Assembly (NCBI GenBank): GCA_016791475.1
Contig: JAEUWI010000002.1
Span: 124,001 to 188,000 of the forward strand
Source of the DNA: Candidatus Hydrogenedentota bacterium
Lineage (GTDB): Bacteria; Hydrogenedentota; Hydrogenedentia; Hydrogenedentales; JAEUWI01
DNA: 64,000 nucleotides
Direction: 5' to 3'
How positions within the stretch are numbered: the first letter of the stretch is position 1; each line of letters begins with the position of its first letter. This document shows positions 25,540-35,084 of this stretch, in pieces. Under the pieces are notes generated by a model. It was not told the origin of the DNA. It ran no database searches and saw nothing but the letters and a program-made list of their open reading frames with translations. Both the position numbers and the translations under genes were made by a program.

Positions 25540-27426
25540 CTACTCCGACAGCGAAAGAATCTGCCGCAGGGGGCGGACGCTGAAGGTGCGCGGGGTGTGC
25601 CGGAGTACTTCATCAAAGGTGGTGTAGCCGCGGACGACCTTGGCGCACGCGTCTTCGCGCATGCTTATGAGGCCGGTCGTTTCCACGCTCAACTCACGGA
25701 TCGTGTGGGCGGGCTTCTTGGCCAGGATGGCTTCCTTGACGGGATCGTTCAGGACCAGGAGTTCGTAGGCGCCGATGCGGCCCCGGTAGCCCGTATAGGC
25801 GCAGTGGTTGCAGCCCCGTCCGCGCTTGTATTCGTACTGGCGGAGCTCGTCCAGGCCCAGGCCGACGGATTGGGCTTCTTTGGCGGCGGGCACGTAGGGC
25901 GCCTTGCATTCTTCGCAGATCCGGCGCAGCAGGCGCTGGGCCACGACGGACACGACGGTGGACGAAATGAGGAAGGTCTCGATGTCCATGTCGATCAGGC
26001 GGAGGAGGCCGCCGATGGTGTCTTCGGTGTGGAAGGTCGAATACACCTTGTGGCCAGTCAGGGCGGCCTGGATGGCAACCTCGGCCGATTCCTTGTCCCG
26101 GATCTCGCCCATCACAATGATGTCGGGGTCCTGCCGCACAATTTCGCGCAGGGTCGAAGCGAACGAGCGCCCCATCTTATCGCTGATGCTGCACTGGATG
26201 ATCCCTTCGATCGTGAACTCGACCGGATCCTCCGCGGTGATGATCTTGGTGCTGATGTTGTTGCAATAGGCGATGCTGCTGTAGAGGGTCGTGGTCTTGC
26301 CGGAGCCTGTCGGGCCGGTATAGAGCACCACGCCGGTGGGGGAGTGGAGCACATCTTCCCGGTAGCGGGCGAGCATATTGGGGGCCATGCCGAGCTGGTC
26401 CAGGGTGACGAGGGCCATTTCGCGATTGAGAATGCGCATCACCGCGGATTCACCGAAGACGGTGACATAGAGGGAGAGGCGCAGGTCCACCTCGCGGCCC
26501 TTGAACTCGTATTGGAAACGACCGCCCTGGTGGCGGTGGTGTTCGGCTATGTTCAGTTCGGACAGGATCTTCAGGCGCGAAATCAGCTTGATTAGCAGTT
26601 CCTTGGGCAGATCGGTCTTGTAGACCAGGACTCCGTCGATGCGATAGCGAATACGTACGAGGGACTCCATGGGCTCGATGTGGATGTCGCTCGCACCTTC
26701 CTCGATGGCTTCATTAATGAGATGCTCCAGAATCGGGACGATGGTGTCTTCCTGATTGCGGCCCGCCGTTTGACCGGCGTGTTCACCCCGCGTCCGGAGG
26801 TTCTGGATGTCGTGGATGCACTGGCGGATGGCTTCCCGGGGTCCGAGGGCAAACTTGACGTCCTTCCGGTAGAGTTCCTGGATTGCCTGTCTCGTCTCGG
26901 TATTGCCCAGATCCGACACGATCACGGTGACAATCCCGTCCTCTCCCCGGATAAAGGGGATGAACTGGCTCTTGAGGAGGAATTCCGGGGATATGCCGCG
27001 GAGCAGATCGGGCTCGATCATGTTGAAGTTGGGATCGATATAAGGCACATTGGACTGGTGGGCGATATTTCTCAGCAGGGTGCGCTCGTTAATGGCGCCC
27101 AGGCTGATCAAGGCTTCGCCGAGACGGACGCCCTGCTCCTTCTGCGTCTGGAGGGCCATCGTCAGCGTGTCGGCCGTGATGAGGCCCTGTTCCACGAGGA
27201 GATCGCCAAGGCGCAGGTGGGAACCCTGTTGTGCGATGGCGTCATTAAGCGACTGGCGCGTGCCGTAGCCGAGTTCGACCAGCACTTCGACCAGTTGCTT
27301 CGGGTCTTCCAGCAGGGACTGCACCCGAAGGGCGCGCGTCAATTGCTCGGGGGTGATAGCCCCGGCGTTGACCAGAGCGTCGCCTATTGCGGAGTGGAGT
27401 GCTTTCTCGGCACGGGGGGATGTCAT
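25540..27426 (-). CDS. Type II secretion/type IV pilus assembly ATPase (GspE/PilB family)
   Basis: A 628-residue ATPase started at ATG 27426 (MTSPRAEKALHSAIG). Two N-terminal MshEN-like regions (about residues 10-200) carry the repeated motif LGDLLVEQGLITADTLTMAL and LGEALISLGAINERTLLRNI, which in relatives bind c-di-GMP. The core ATPase follows: Walker A YTGPTGSGKTTTLYSSIAYC, Asp box EDPVEFTIEG, Walker B REIVRQDPDIIVMGEIRD and the His box TGHKVYSTFHTEDTIGGLLR. A four-cysteine zinc element (ICEECKAPYV and GCNHCAYTGYRG) is typical of GspE/PilB assembly ATPases rather than PilT retraction ATPases. No pilin or secretin gene is in the window. Confidence 0.93.
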   Translation of the reverse strand: MTSPRAEKALHSAIGDALVNAGAITPEQLTRALRVQSLLEDPKQLVEVLVELGYGTRQSLNDAIAQQGSHLRLGDLLVEQGLITADTLTMALQTQKEQGVRLGEALISLGAINERTLLRNIAHQSNVPYIDPNFNMIEPDLLRGISPEFLLKSQFIPFIRGEDGIVTVIVSDLGNTETRQAIQELYRKDVKFALGPREAIRQCIHDIQNLRTRGEHAGQTAGRNQEDTIVPILEHLINEAIEEGASDIHIEPMESLVRIRYRIDGVLVYKTDLPKELLIKLISRLKILSELNIAEHHRHQGGRFQYEFKGREVDLRLSLYVTVFGESAVMRILNREMALVTLDQLGMAPNMLARYREDVLHSPTGVVLYTGPTGSGKTTTLYSSIAYCNNISTKIITAEDPVEFTIEGIIQCSISDKMGRSFASTLREIVRQDPDIIVMGEIRDKESAEVAIQAALTGHKVYSTFHTEDTIGGLLRLIDMDIETFLISSTVVSVVAQRLLRRICEECKAPYVPAAKEAQSVGLGLDELRQYEYKRGRGCNHCAYTGYRGRIGAYELLVLNDPVKEAILAKKPAHTIRELSVETTGLISMREDACAKVVRGYTTFDEVLRHTPRTFSVRPLRQILSLSE

Positions 27427-27504
27427 GGGCGCCTCGCTCTCTAAAGGACACACGCTCGCGTAACCTCGCCTGAAGGGCACGCGACAACCGTCGTGGTGCG
27501 ACCC

Positions 27505-28425
27505 TTACGAAAACAGTGCTTCCACGAACTGGTCGGCATCAAATACTTCCAGATCTTCGACACCCTCGCCAATACCGATCATTTTGATGGGAATGCCCAG
27601 TTCCCGTTGGATGGCCACCGCCATGCCGCCTTTGGCGGTGCCGTCTAGTTTCGTCAGTATTATACCAGTAACGGTCAGTGCCTGGGTAAACTGCCGGGCC
27701 TGTTCCAGGCCATTCTGGCCCGTGGTGGCGTCCAGCACCAGGAGTACTTCATGGGGGGCGTCGGGGATGCGCTTCCGCACCACCCGCTGGATTTTTCTCA
27801 GTTCCTCCATCAGGTTCACTTTGTTGTGGAGGCGGCCGGCCGTGTCGATGAGGAGGTTGTCCACCGACCGGGCCACGGCGGCATCGGTCGCGTCGAATGC
27901 GACGGAGGCGGGATCGGCGCCCTCGGCGTGGCGAATCAAGGAGGCGCCCGTCCGCTCACTCCAGATGGCGAGCTGCTCGCTTGCGGCGGCCCGGAAGGTA
28001 TCGGCGGCGCCCAGCATCACGTTTTTTCCGCCGCCGCGGAGTTTGGCGGCGAGTTTGCCGGCCGTGGTCGTCTTGCCCGATCCGTTGACGCCCGCGACGA
28101 GGGTAACGTGGGGCCCGGAGGGGTGGTCCCAATTGATGGCGTGGTTGCCTTCGGAAAGGAGGGCCTTGAGTTCGGATTTCAGCAGGGCAATGAGGGCCTC
28201 GGACTCCTGGATCCCCTGTGCCCGAACGGCCTGACGCATGTCGGCGATGATCTTCAGGGTCGAATCCACGCCGACATCCGCTCCAATGAGGATTTCTTCG
28301 AGCTGGTCGAAGACCTCGTCATCGATGAGGGGGCGTCCGAGCACCCGTTTCACATTGCCCACGAGGTTGGTGCGGGTCTTTTCCAGCTTCTCGCGAAGCC
28401 GGTTCATAAAACCTGAAGATGTCAT
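27505..28425 (-). CDS. ftsY: Signal recognition particle receptor FtsY
   Basis: A 306-residue SRP GTPase. I use ATG 28425 (MTSSGFMNRLREKLEKTRTN); ATG 28407 is possible. The N domain has LIDDEVFDQLEEILIGADVG. GTPase motifs are G1 GVNGSGKTTTAGKLA, the DTFRAAASEQLAIWSERTGA segment, DTAGRLHNKVNLMEELRKIQ and LTKLDGTAKGGMAVAI. The acidic A domain of E. coli FtsY is absent, as in most bacteria. It docks SRP-ribosome complexes to the Sec translocon at the membrane. It lies 78 bases upstream of the GspE-type ATPase gene. Confidence 0.97.
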   Translation of the reverse strand: MTSSGFMNRLREKLEKTRTNLVGNVKRVLGRPLIDDEVFDQLEEILIGADVGVDSTLKIIADMRQAVRAQGIQESEALIALLKSELKALLSEGNHAINWDHPSGPHVTLVAGVNGSGKTTTAGKLAAKLRGGGKNVMLGAADTFRAAASEQLAIWSERTGASLIRHAEGADPASVAFDATDAAVARSVDNLLIDTAGRLHNKVNLMEELRKIQRVVRKRIPDAPHEVLLVLDATTGQNGLEQARQFTQALTVTGIILTKLDGTAKGGMAVAIQRELGIPIKMIGIGEGVEDLEVFDADQFVEALFS

Positions 28426-28561
28426 TTCTGCGGGGTACTCCAATGAGCCGGCGGGCTCAGGCAAAGGTGGTCGGGCCTTGGGGCGATGCTCCCGCTCCGG
28501 GCCGGCAACACCCCGGGCCGCTGCGCCGAAGGGCCCTTATACCGGGGAGAAGTCTGGCCGC

Positions 28562-29296
28562 TCACTGGTCCGGAAGGCGGAAGGCCATGAAGCTGGAACG
28601 TTCCTGTCCATCGTCGCCCATGCATTCCACGGCCCCATTTTCCTGTGGGATGGCCACGCCGGAAATTGGCGTGACGTTGCCGCGGTAATCGATGCCCGAA
28701 AAGTCGGGTAGCGCTATATAGTTGTTTGCTTCGAGCCTGGCGACACCCCGAACTTCGCGGTCATTTTCGAGCCGGGCGGCAAAATAGGCGTCCTGCCCCT
28801 CGATTCGAAAACTCGCGGTTCCGAGAAAGGTTTCTCCGTTGAACAGGGCGTAGATGCCTTCGAGCGTGTCGGCGGGGGCGAAATTCTCCACCGCGGCTTT
28901 GGCGGCTTCGGGCGTCAGCCCGACCGCGTCAATTTCTTCAAACATGGGCCGGAAGTAGGCGTCGTATTGGCCCGTCCACAAGAGATCGGTCGACGGCGCT
29001 TCTTCTTCGATGAGCCAGTCCACGATCATTTCCTGGTTCATGAGCGTGGAGGCGATGAGCGCCAGCGCGAGAACGAAAAAAACACCGGAAAGCCAGGCGC
29101 GTCGACGCTGGCCCGTATGTTCGAGATCCATGGCCTGATCGGCCTGCATGCGGCGATTGCGCTGGTCTCGAAGGTTGTTCCCACAGACCTTGCAAAGGAG
29201 GGTACCCTCCGCATTTACGGTGTTGCACTGGGCGCATACGGCATCCGCATCCAGCTTTTCGACCGGAAATGCTCCGCCAAGATTCACATTATTCAT
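28562..29296 (-). CDS. Zinc-ribbon membrane protein, unknown function
   Basis: A 244-residue protein. The N-terminus has a double CxxC zinc ribbon (AVCAQCNTVNAEGTLLCKVC), followed by a basic stretch and one transmembrane helix at about residues 68-88 (AWLSGVFFVLALALIASTLM). The remaining 155 residues would be extracytoplasmic and include LFNGETFLGTASFRIEGQDA and a beta-rich end. I do not recognise the C-terminal domain. The topology suggests a cytoplasmic zinc-finger sensor tied to an external domain, but no function can be assigned. It precedes ftsY on the same strand with a 136-base gap. Confidence 0.75.
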   Translation of the reverse strand: MNNVNLGGAFPVEKLDADAVCAQCNTVNAEGTLLCKVCGNNLRDQRNRRMQADQAMDLEHTGQRRRAWLSGVFFVLALALIASTLMNQEMIVDWLIEEEAPSTDLLWTGQYDAYFRPMFEEIDAVGLTPEAAKAAVENFAPADTLEGIYALFNGETFLGTASFRIEGQDAYFAARLENDREVRGVARLEANNYIALPDFSGIDYRGNVTPISGVAIPQENGAVECMGDDGQERSSFMAFRLPDQ

Positions 29297-29467
29297 GAGT
29301 TCACTTTACTCCAGAGGACCCCTCTATAATGCCTTGTCCGCCGGTGTCCCGTCAACAACTTTGCATGTTTTGACGGGTTTCGCACTTGTTTCGCCGGGAT
29401 TTGCACGACTTTTGGCGGCTTTGGGGTTCCCAGAGTGCGCGTGCGCCTCCTGGCGGGTGTTGGGGGA

Positions 29468-29501
29468 CAAAAAAATGAGACGCGCCCAATGGGGGCGCGT
29501 C
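29468..29501 (-). terminator. Rho-independent terminator of tpx
   Basis: On the minus strand GACGCGCCC and GGGCGCGTC form a 9-bp stem with a five-base loop, followed closely by a run of seven T residues (A residues at 29469-29475 on the plus strand). It lies 28 bases after the tpx stop. Confidence 0.85.
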
Positions 29502-29528
29502 CCGAGGGGGGGAGGGCTTATGGCGGGA

Positions 29529-30044
29529 TCAGGAAGCGGACTTCGCGGCGGCGATGGCGGCTTCGTAATTCGGGTGATCCGTCATTTCGGGCACGTATTC
29601 AACATGTACGAGCTTGCCCGCGCCGTCCACGACGAAGATGGCGCGCGTGTCCAGGCGCAGTTCCTTGATGTGCACGCCATAGGCGTTGGCGAAATTCATG
29701 TCGAAGTGGTCGGAAAGGGTCTTCACGTTGGAAATGCCCGCCGCGCCGCACCAGCGGCCCTGGGCGAAGGGCAGGTCCGCGCTTACGGTAAGCACCACCA
29801 CGTGGTCGCCGAGTCCGGTGGCCTCTTCATTAAAACGGCGGGTCTGCTGGTCGCAGACGCCGGTGTCCAGCGATGGCACGACGCTGATCAGGCGGACTTT
29901 GCCCGCGCTGTCGGCCAGGGTGACGGGGGAAAGGTCGTTGGCCAGCAGCCGGAATTCCGGGGCGGCGTCGCCCACGGAAAGTTTGTTGCCCAGTAACGTC
30001 AGGGGGCCACCCTTGAACGTCAGTTCGCCAGTGCGTTCACTCAT
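29529..30044 (-). CDS. tpx: Thiol peroxidase Tpx (atypical 2-Cys peroxiredoxin)
   Basis: A 171-residue peroxiredoxin. [20 protein letters not shown] contains the peroxidatic cysteine in the Tpx-specific T-x-x-C context, and [20 protein letters not shown] carries the resolving cysteine. [20 protein letters not shown] and the tail [14 protein letters not shown]-like end ([20 protein letters not shown]) are typical. It reduces hydrogen and organic peroxides in the cytoplasm using thioredoxin. The length is normal, the ribosome site CAGGAG is clear, and it has its own promoter and terminator, so it is monocistronic. Confidence 0.97.
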   Translation of the reverse strand: MSERTGELTFKGGPLTLLGNKLSVGDAAPEFRLLANDLSPVTLADSAGKVRLISVVPSLDTGVCDQQTRRFNEEATGLGDHVVVLTVSADLPFAQGRWCGAAGISNVKTLSDHFDMNFANAYGVHIKELRLDTRAIFVVDGAGKLVHVEYVPEMTDHPNYEAAIAAAKSAS

Positions 30045-30079
30045 GTTTCGTTCTCCTGCTTGGTTGGGGTTGGGCGATT

Positions 30080-30109
30080 ACTATAACCTCGCAAGGCCGG
30101 GCGTGGCAA
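30080..30109 (-). promoter_or_regulatory. Promoter candidate for tpx
   Basis: Minus strand TTGCCA and TATAGT are 18 bases apart, about 35 bases upstream of the tpx ATG. Both hexamers are close to consensus. Confidence 0.55.
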
Positions 30110-30180
30110 GATTGGAATGGAGGTGAAGGGGGCGGGATTGTGGAAGCCGCGCGGTCAAGGTCGAAGGCTTCCCGCGCGCA

Positions 30181-31548
30181 TCAGGTGTCGCTGACCTGGA
30201 ATTGATCGCCCCCGGCGCTCTTGGCGCGGTAGAGGGCGGTATCGGCAAGGTGTATCAGCGCTTCCGGGGTGTGGCAGGTGGGCATGCCGGTGGTGGCGAT
30301 GCCGCAACTGATGGTGGCGTGGCTGCCATTGCGGTTTCGCCGATGGGGGATCCTGATTGCGCTGAGTCCGTCGATGACCACGTTGGCGACATGTCGCGCC
30401 CCGTCGAGGTTGGTATTGGGCAGCAGGATAGCGAATTCCTCGCCGCCGAAGCGGGCCGCGAAATCCGTGGGCCGGGCGGCGGCGGCTTTCAGGAGGCGTG
30501 CGGTTTGCTTCAGGCACTCGTCTCCCGCGAGGTGGCCGTACTCGTCATTGAATCCCTTGAATTGATCGAGGTCAAAGAGGAGGAGAGAGAGGGGTTCTTC
30601 ATGGCGCACGGCGCGGCTCCATTCCCTGGCCATGGCTTCATCGAAGGCGCGCCGGTTGGCGATGCCGGTGAGCCCGTCGGCCTGGGAAAGCTGGAGCAGC
30701 TTTTCCTGCATTTGTTTGTGGGCGGTCACGTCCTGGATGGCCATCTGGATGCCGACTTCGTCGTCGTAGAGGATGCATCCGATGTGCAGCTCCACGTGGC
30801 GCACGGCCGGATCGCCGGCGGAGAGGAGCTTGCATTCCAGGGGTTCGCTGCGTCCTCCGCAACGGGCGATGTGTTCCAGACGATCGCGGACCATGGCCCG
30901 ATCGGAGTCGCACACGAATTCGTGGAAGGGTCGGCCGCACATTTCCGTGTCGCTGGTGAAACCGAGGATCTGGGTGGCGGAGGCGTTATAGTAGACCATG
31001 GCGCCGCCGACCTGGACGACGATCGGCTGGGGCGAGAGGCTGATCAGGGAACGATAGCGGATCTCGCTTTCCATCCGTGCTTCGTCAAGGGACCTGAGCT
31101 CTTGAATGAGCTTCTCCAGGTCTTTGTTCTTCTGCTCGACTTCGGCGAATTGCCTGCGGATCTGCTTTTCTTTTTCCTGGAGCGCGCAGAAGATCTGTAC
31201 CTTGCGGCGGACGACGGCGGCGACAACGGGTTTGACGAGATAGTCGACGCCACCCGCTTCATAGCCGTCGAGCACATTCGCTTCATCGGCCTTGTTGGAG
31301 GTGACGAAGATGATGGGCATGTTGCAGATACGGGGGTCCTTCTGGATTTGGCGGGCCACATCGTAGCCGTCCATCGATGGCATCTGCACATCCATCAAAA
31401 CGCAGGAAACGTCCCGGTTGCGGACAACTTCGAGCGCCTCCTGACCGGAGTGGGCGGATACGAGGTCGTAGCCTTCTTTCGAAAGCATTTTCTCCAGGAT
31501 TCTGACGTTGGACGGTGCATCGTCCACCAGGAGAATCGTGTGGTTCAT
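30181..31548 (-). CDS. Response regulator with PAS and GGDEF domains (diguanylate cyclase)
   Basis: A 455-residue protein. A receiver domain occupies residues 1-120 (ILLVDDAPSN, the phospho-acceptor Asp in CVLMDVQMPSMDGYDVARQI, and the Lys in FVTSNKADE). A coiled coil of about 40 residues follows (KEKQIRRQFAEVEQKNKDLE), then a PAS domain at about 165-290 (YRSLISLSPQPIVVQVGGAM), then a GGDEF domain at about 290-455. The active-site loop is ARFGGEEFAILLPN, an intact GGEEF. RPTD five residues before it fits the inhibitory c-di-GMP site (RxxD). It should make c-di-GMP when phosphorylated by an unlinked histidine kinase. HDOD and MshEN-type proteins nearby belong to the same signalling sphere. Confidence 0.95.
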   Translation of the reverse strand: MNHTILLVDDAPSNVRILEKMLSKEGYDLVSAHSGQEALEVVRNRDVSCVLMDVQMPSMDGYDVARQIQKDPRICNMPIIFVTSNKADEANVLDGYEAGGVDYLVKPVVAAVVRRKVQIFCALQEKEKQIRRQFAEVEQKNKDLEKLIQELRSLDEARMESEIRYRSLISLSPQPIVVQVGGAMVYYNASATQILGFTSDTEMCGRPFHEFVCDSDRAMVRDRLEHIARCGGRSEPLECKLLSAGDPAVRHVELHIGCILYDDEVGIQMAIQDVTAHKQMQEKLLQLSQADGLTGIANRRAFDEAMAREWSRAVRHEEPLSLLLFDLDQFKGFNDEYGHLAGDECLKQTARLLKAAAARPTDFAARFGGEEFAILLPNTNLDGARHVANVVIDGLSAIRIPHRRNRNGSHATISCGIATTGMPTCHTPEALIHLADTALYRAKSAGGDQFQVSDT

Positions 31549-31665
31549 GGAGCTTCAGTCTCCCTACCGCCCAGTAAAAGGTACTAACTACGTCATCCCC
31601 CGTTACTATAGCATAATCTTCCAGTATTCATAGTTCCTTTTGAGTCGCGATCGGTTCCCGGAGCC

Positions 31666-33987
31666 TCAGTAGGCCAGCATGTTGGCAAAGCAGCGGAGCG
31701 CGCCGGGGTGCAACTCGCGCAACTGCCGATACCAGGCCAGAGCGGTGTAGACGTAGTGGCCCTCTCCGTAGGGCGCCACCAGGAGGGCGCCCGGGGGTAT
31801 TTCTTCGCCGGGGTCGGCCATCGCCAGGAGCGGGGAGAAGTCCTCGCTCCAGGTGTCGGGGAAGTAGAGGCCCCGTTCCTGGATCCAACCGTCCCAGTCT
31901 GCGGGCTGGATGGCGTTTGGCGTGTTGAACAGGGGATGATCGGGGACCAGCAGCGTGACCGGGGCGTCTTCCCGCGTAACGCGATTGCTCGACAGGGTCA
32001 GCGCGTAGGGCGCGAAGTCGGGACTCCAGTCGAAGGTTTTCTGGTACATGACGATCAGGGTGCCGCCCCGCTGGACGAAGTCGAGCAACGCCGCGTTGTT
32101 GGCGGCGAGATCGGGGCGATACTGGTAGGCCCGAATATCGACGATGATGGTGTCGAAGGTGTCCAGATAGTCGGGTCGGTAGTCGTTGGCGCCGATGAGG
32201 GCGAAAGACGCTCCCATCCGCAGGAGGGTATTGGAGAAGGTGTTGTCGTAGCCCTGGATCAGGCCGGTCCGGCGGTTCTCCGCGAGCTGGAAGTCCACGG
32301 CGCGCATCTTCACTTCCGCGCGCGAGGGAGAGCCCGGTATCTGGGCAACCGCGGTGTAGTCACCCGGCGCGACCGGGGTGGGCGGGGTAAGGGTGAAGCT
32401 GACGATACGTTTCCCCCCTTCTTTCGCGAGGGATACCGAGGTCCGTTCGGGGGATACCCGCCAGCCTTCGGGTGGTGTGAGGGCGATGTATTCCGAGCGG
32501 GGCTCCGGATCGTTGTTGGTGGCGAGCACCTCCACACTAAGCGGGGCCCCGGAACCGGCGCGGAGGAGCAGCGGGGGGCCGGGGACTTCCATGGTGATGG
32601 ATTCCGCGATATCAACATAGACCGGGCTAACCATTTCCAGGGTTGCGTCGCCGCAATTAACCTGGGCGAATACTTCGAGCTGGGGCTCCAGGAAATGGGG
32701 GTCAAAGAGGCGGGGCGCCAGGGGCAGGGTCCGGGTGGCTTCGACCGGAATCTTGAAGGTAAATGTGCCTTCGCCTTCGCGCAGCGACTTGAAGGGGATT
32801 TGCAGGCGGTGGTTGCCGATCTGGCCCAGCCCGTGGCGCTGGCGCAGTTCCACCTCGGCCACGAGGGCGTTGGGCTCGCCATGGTCCGTGAGGGCGATCG
32901 ACAGGTTGAGGTTCTGACCGGGTGTCAACAACGTGTCTTTCGTGGTGGCCGTCAGGCGAAGGTCGGACGCAACGATGGCGGCGCGATTGGCCTCGCGCCA
33001 GCGATCCCGCAGGTCGGGCGCCCCTTCCTTATCGGCGGCATTGTTCTTCAGCCACGTGTAAAGCGCGGCACGGGCCTCCGCCCGATTGGCGCAGGGCAGC
33101 ATCAGGGGCTCCAGCGGCAGGGGAAGGCCGTCGAAGAGCGCGCCGTAGCGGCTATCCGCCACCGCGCCCGGCTTCGCGACGGCGGACTGATTCTTTACCA
33201 GGTTGTAGTAGGTCCGGTGGTGGGAGGAGAGGAGCAGATCGATGAATTGCTTCATGCCCTGAGATTCGTGCACCTGGAGTGCGCTCGCCGCGATCTCCGC
33301 GATGGTTCGGCCGCGGAGGGGCTCCAGGGCGGCGATCTCGGTGGGAATGGTGCCCTCGCCGCCGCGGAAATCGCGGATGTAAAGGCGTTCGACCTGCCAC
33401 GGCGCGAGGCCCAGCCGGGCGTGATCTGGAAAGCGCGCGGGGTCCGCAGCGACATCGAAGGCCTCTTGCAGCACGGCGCCGATGGCCTGGTGGTGTCCGT
33501 GATCCTTCATGCGCCCGTGGTTTGTGATGACAACATGGGGGCGGATCTCGCGAATCTTTCGCACCATGCGCTCCAGGGCCACCTCTTTGTCCCATTTTTC
33601 GTAGGTTTCTTCGGGGGTCTTGGAGAAGCCAAACTCCGGGAGGTCGAGGAAATGGAGGGACGCGCCCTCAATCTCCGCGGCGGCTTTCATCTCGCGGGTC
33701 CGTATGACGCCGAGCTCATTGTAGAGTTCGGGGCCGATCTCGTTCTGGCCGCCTTCGCCCCGTGTGGCGATTACGGCGAAGGTCCGCGCCCCGTGCATCA
33801 TGCGGTAGTAGGCCAGGGTCGCACCGTCTTCATCGTCGGGATGGGCGGCCACGCACATAAGGCGAAAATCGTTGCCGAGATCTTTCATGGCCTGCTGGAA
33901 GGCAACTTCGCCCAGATCCTGCGCGGTCGCGCCGAAGGACGAGAATATCAAGGCAAGAAGACCGAAGAAGGGAATGCATTTTTTCAT
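31666..33987 (-). CDS. Secreted PIG-L (LmbE) family deacetylase
   Basis: A 773-residue exported protein started at ATG 33987, which gives the signal peptide KKCIPFFGLLALIFSSFGATAQ. The PIG-L domain at about residues 35-300 holds the zinc motif CVAAHPDDEDGATLAYYRMM and the later histidine in KDHGHHQAIGAVLQEAF. The next 300 residues are beta-rich, probably immunoglobulin-like domains similar to NEW3 repeats (SVEVLATNNDPEPRSEYIAL). The last 200 resemble a ThuA/GATase-like fold (FDTIIVDIRAYQYRPDLAAN). The enzyme likely removes N-acetyl groups from an amino sugar outside the cytoplasm. Large PIG-L proteins with such tails are common in Planctomycetes-like genomes. It is divergent from the aldolase gene. 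Confidence 0.88.
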   Translation of the reverse strand: MKKCIPFFGLLALIFSSFGATAQDLGEVAFQQAMKDLGNDFRLMCVAAHPDDEDGATLAYYRMMHGARTFAVIATRGEGGQNEIGPELYNELGVIRTREMKAAAEIEGASLHFLDLPEFGFSKTPEETYEKWDKEVALERMVRKIREIRPHVVITNHGRMKDHGHHQAIGAVLQEAFDVAADPARFPDHARLGLAPWQVERLYIRDFRGGEGTIPTEIAALEPLRGRTIAEIAASALQVHESQGMKQFIDLLLSSHHRTYYNLVKNQSAVAKPGAVADSRYGALFDGLPLPLEPLMLPCANRAEARAALYTWLKNNAADKEGAPDLRDRWREANRAAIVASDLRLTATTKDTLLTPGQNLNLSIALTDHGEPNALVAEVELRQRHGLGQIGNHRLQIPFKSLREGEGTFTFKIPVEATRTLPLAPRLFDPHFLEPQLEVFAQVNCGDATLEMVSPVYVDIAESITMEVPGPPLLLRAGSGAPLSVEVLATNNDPEPRSEYIALTPPEGWRVSPERTSVSLAKEGGKRIVSFTLTPPTPVAPGDYTAVAQIPGSPSRAEVKMRAVDFQLAENRRTGLIQGYDNTFSNTLLRMGASFALIGANDYRPDYLDTFDTIIVDIRAYQYRPDLAANNAALLDFVQRGGTLIVMYQKTFDWSPDFAPYALTLSSNRVTREDAPVTLLVPDHPLFNTPNAIQPADWDGWIQERGLYFPDTWSEDFSPLLAMADPGEEIPPGALLVAPYGEGHYVYTALAWYRQLRELHPGALRCFANMLAY

Positions 33988-34144
33988 GGGAATCGGGTGC
34001 TCTCGATGCTTGCGGTTCCGGCGGCGCATGAGATGCGGCTCCCCGCGCGGATTTGCGATACTGTCGTTTCAACCAGGCTCAAACAGCCAGCATAGCACAG
34101 CCCCGAGGGGGCGCGGTACGCAAGCAAACCGGGAGAGAACGACC

Positions 34145-34798
34145 ATGGACCGCTACCAACGAATTCAATACCTTAAGGACAAGGGGATCGTGGCCATCAT
34201 CCGCGCGGATGAAGGGGGAGACGCCCTGGTGCGCACGGTGGAGGCGCTGGTGAAGGGGGGCATTCATTGTGTGGAGATCACCATGACCACGCCGGGCGCG
34301 TTGCAGTGTATCGAGGCGGCCAGCCGCGAACTTGCGGGCCGGGATGTGCTGCTCGGTGTGGGCAGCGTGCTCGATGCGGAGACGGCCCGCCTGGCCATCC
34401 TCGCGGGGGCGCAGTATGTGGTATGCCCGGTCACTTCGGCCGCGACGATTACCATGGGGCATCGCTACGGCGTTCCGGTGCTTCCGGGCGCGTTTACCCC
34501 GACGGAAATTTTCACGGCCTGGGAGCTCGGGGGCGATCTGATCAAGGTCTTCCCGGCCACGCTGGGCGGACTGGAATATATCAAGGCTGTAAAGGCGCCG
34601 ATGCCCCAGATTCCCCTCGTTCCCACGGGCGGCGTGGACGCGGACAACCTGCACACGTTTGTCGAGGCGGGTGTGGCGGCGGTCGGCGTGGGCACCGCGC
34701 TTGTCAATAAGACCCTGGTGGCTTCGGGTGACTTCGCGGCAATCGAAGCGCGCGCGAAGCGCTTTGCGGAGGCCTACGCGAAAGCGAAGGAGAAATGA
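34145..34798 (+). CDS. eda: 2-dehydro-3-deoxy-6-phosphogluconate aldolase (KDPG/KHG aldolase)
   Basis: A 217-residue class I aldolase beginning at ATG 34145 with GGGAGA upstream. GIVAIIRADEGGDALVRTVE, VEITMTTPGALQCIEAA and LLGVGSVLDAETARLAILAG match KDPG/KHG aldolases, and the Schiff-base lysine is in ELGGDLIKVFPATLGGLEYI. The phosphate-binding end is LVPTGGVDADNLHTFVEAG. It cleaves KDPG into pyruvate and glyceraldehyde-3-phosphate, or a related keto-acid sugar such as 2-dehydro-3-deoxy-6-phosphogalactonate; substrate cannot be fixed from sequence. No other Entner-Doudoroff gene is in the window. Its stop codon is the TGA of the first unit of a long heptamer-repeat array. Confidence 0.93.
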   Translation: MDRYQRIQYLKDKGIVAIIRADEGGDALVRTVEALVKGGIHCVEITMTTPGALQCIEAASRELAGRDVLLGVGSVLDAETARLAILAGAQYVVCPVTSAATITMGHRYGVPVLPGAFTPTEIFTAWELGGDLIKVFPATLGGLEYIKAVKAPMPQIPLVPTGGVDADNLHTFVEAGVAAVGVGTALVNKTLVASGDFAAIEARAKRFAEAYAKAKEK

Positions 34799-35032
34799 AA
34801 GATGAAAGATGAAGGATGAAGGATGAAGGATGAAGGATGAAGGATGAAGGATGAAGGATGAAGGATGAAGGATGAAGGATGAAGGATGAAGGATGAAGGA
34901 TGAAGGATGAAGGATGAAGGATGAAGGATGAAGTGTGAAGTGTGAAGGGTGAAGGGTGAAGGGTGAAGGGTGAAGTGTGAAGTGTGAAGGGTGAAGGGTG
35001 AAGGGTGAAGGGTGAAGGGTGAAGGGTGATTG
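34795..35032 (+). repeat. Heptamer tandem array, 34 units (ATGAAGG then GTGAAGG)
   Basis: The array holds 34 uninterrupted 7-base units: two ATGAAAG, seventeen ATGAAGG, one ATGAAGT, then fourteen GTGAAGG/GTGAAGT. It begins inside the aldolase stop codon and ends 52 bases before the broken four-helix-bundle gene. The antisense frame is open across it, which creates a meaningless Ser-Phe-rich ORF. Confidence 0.97.
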
Positions 35033-35084
35033 GGGGGAGTTAGGATATGGGCAACAATATGGGGGATGAGGACTTGCGACGATT

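Noticed and set aside
34795-35032. Tandem repeats considered as a CRISPR array
   Set aside because: Units are 7 bases without spacers and no cas gene is in the window.
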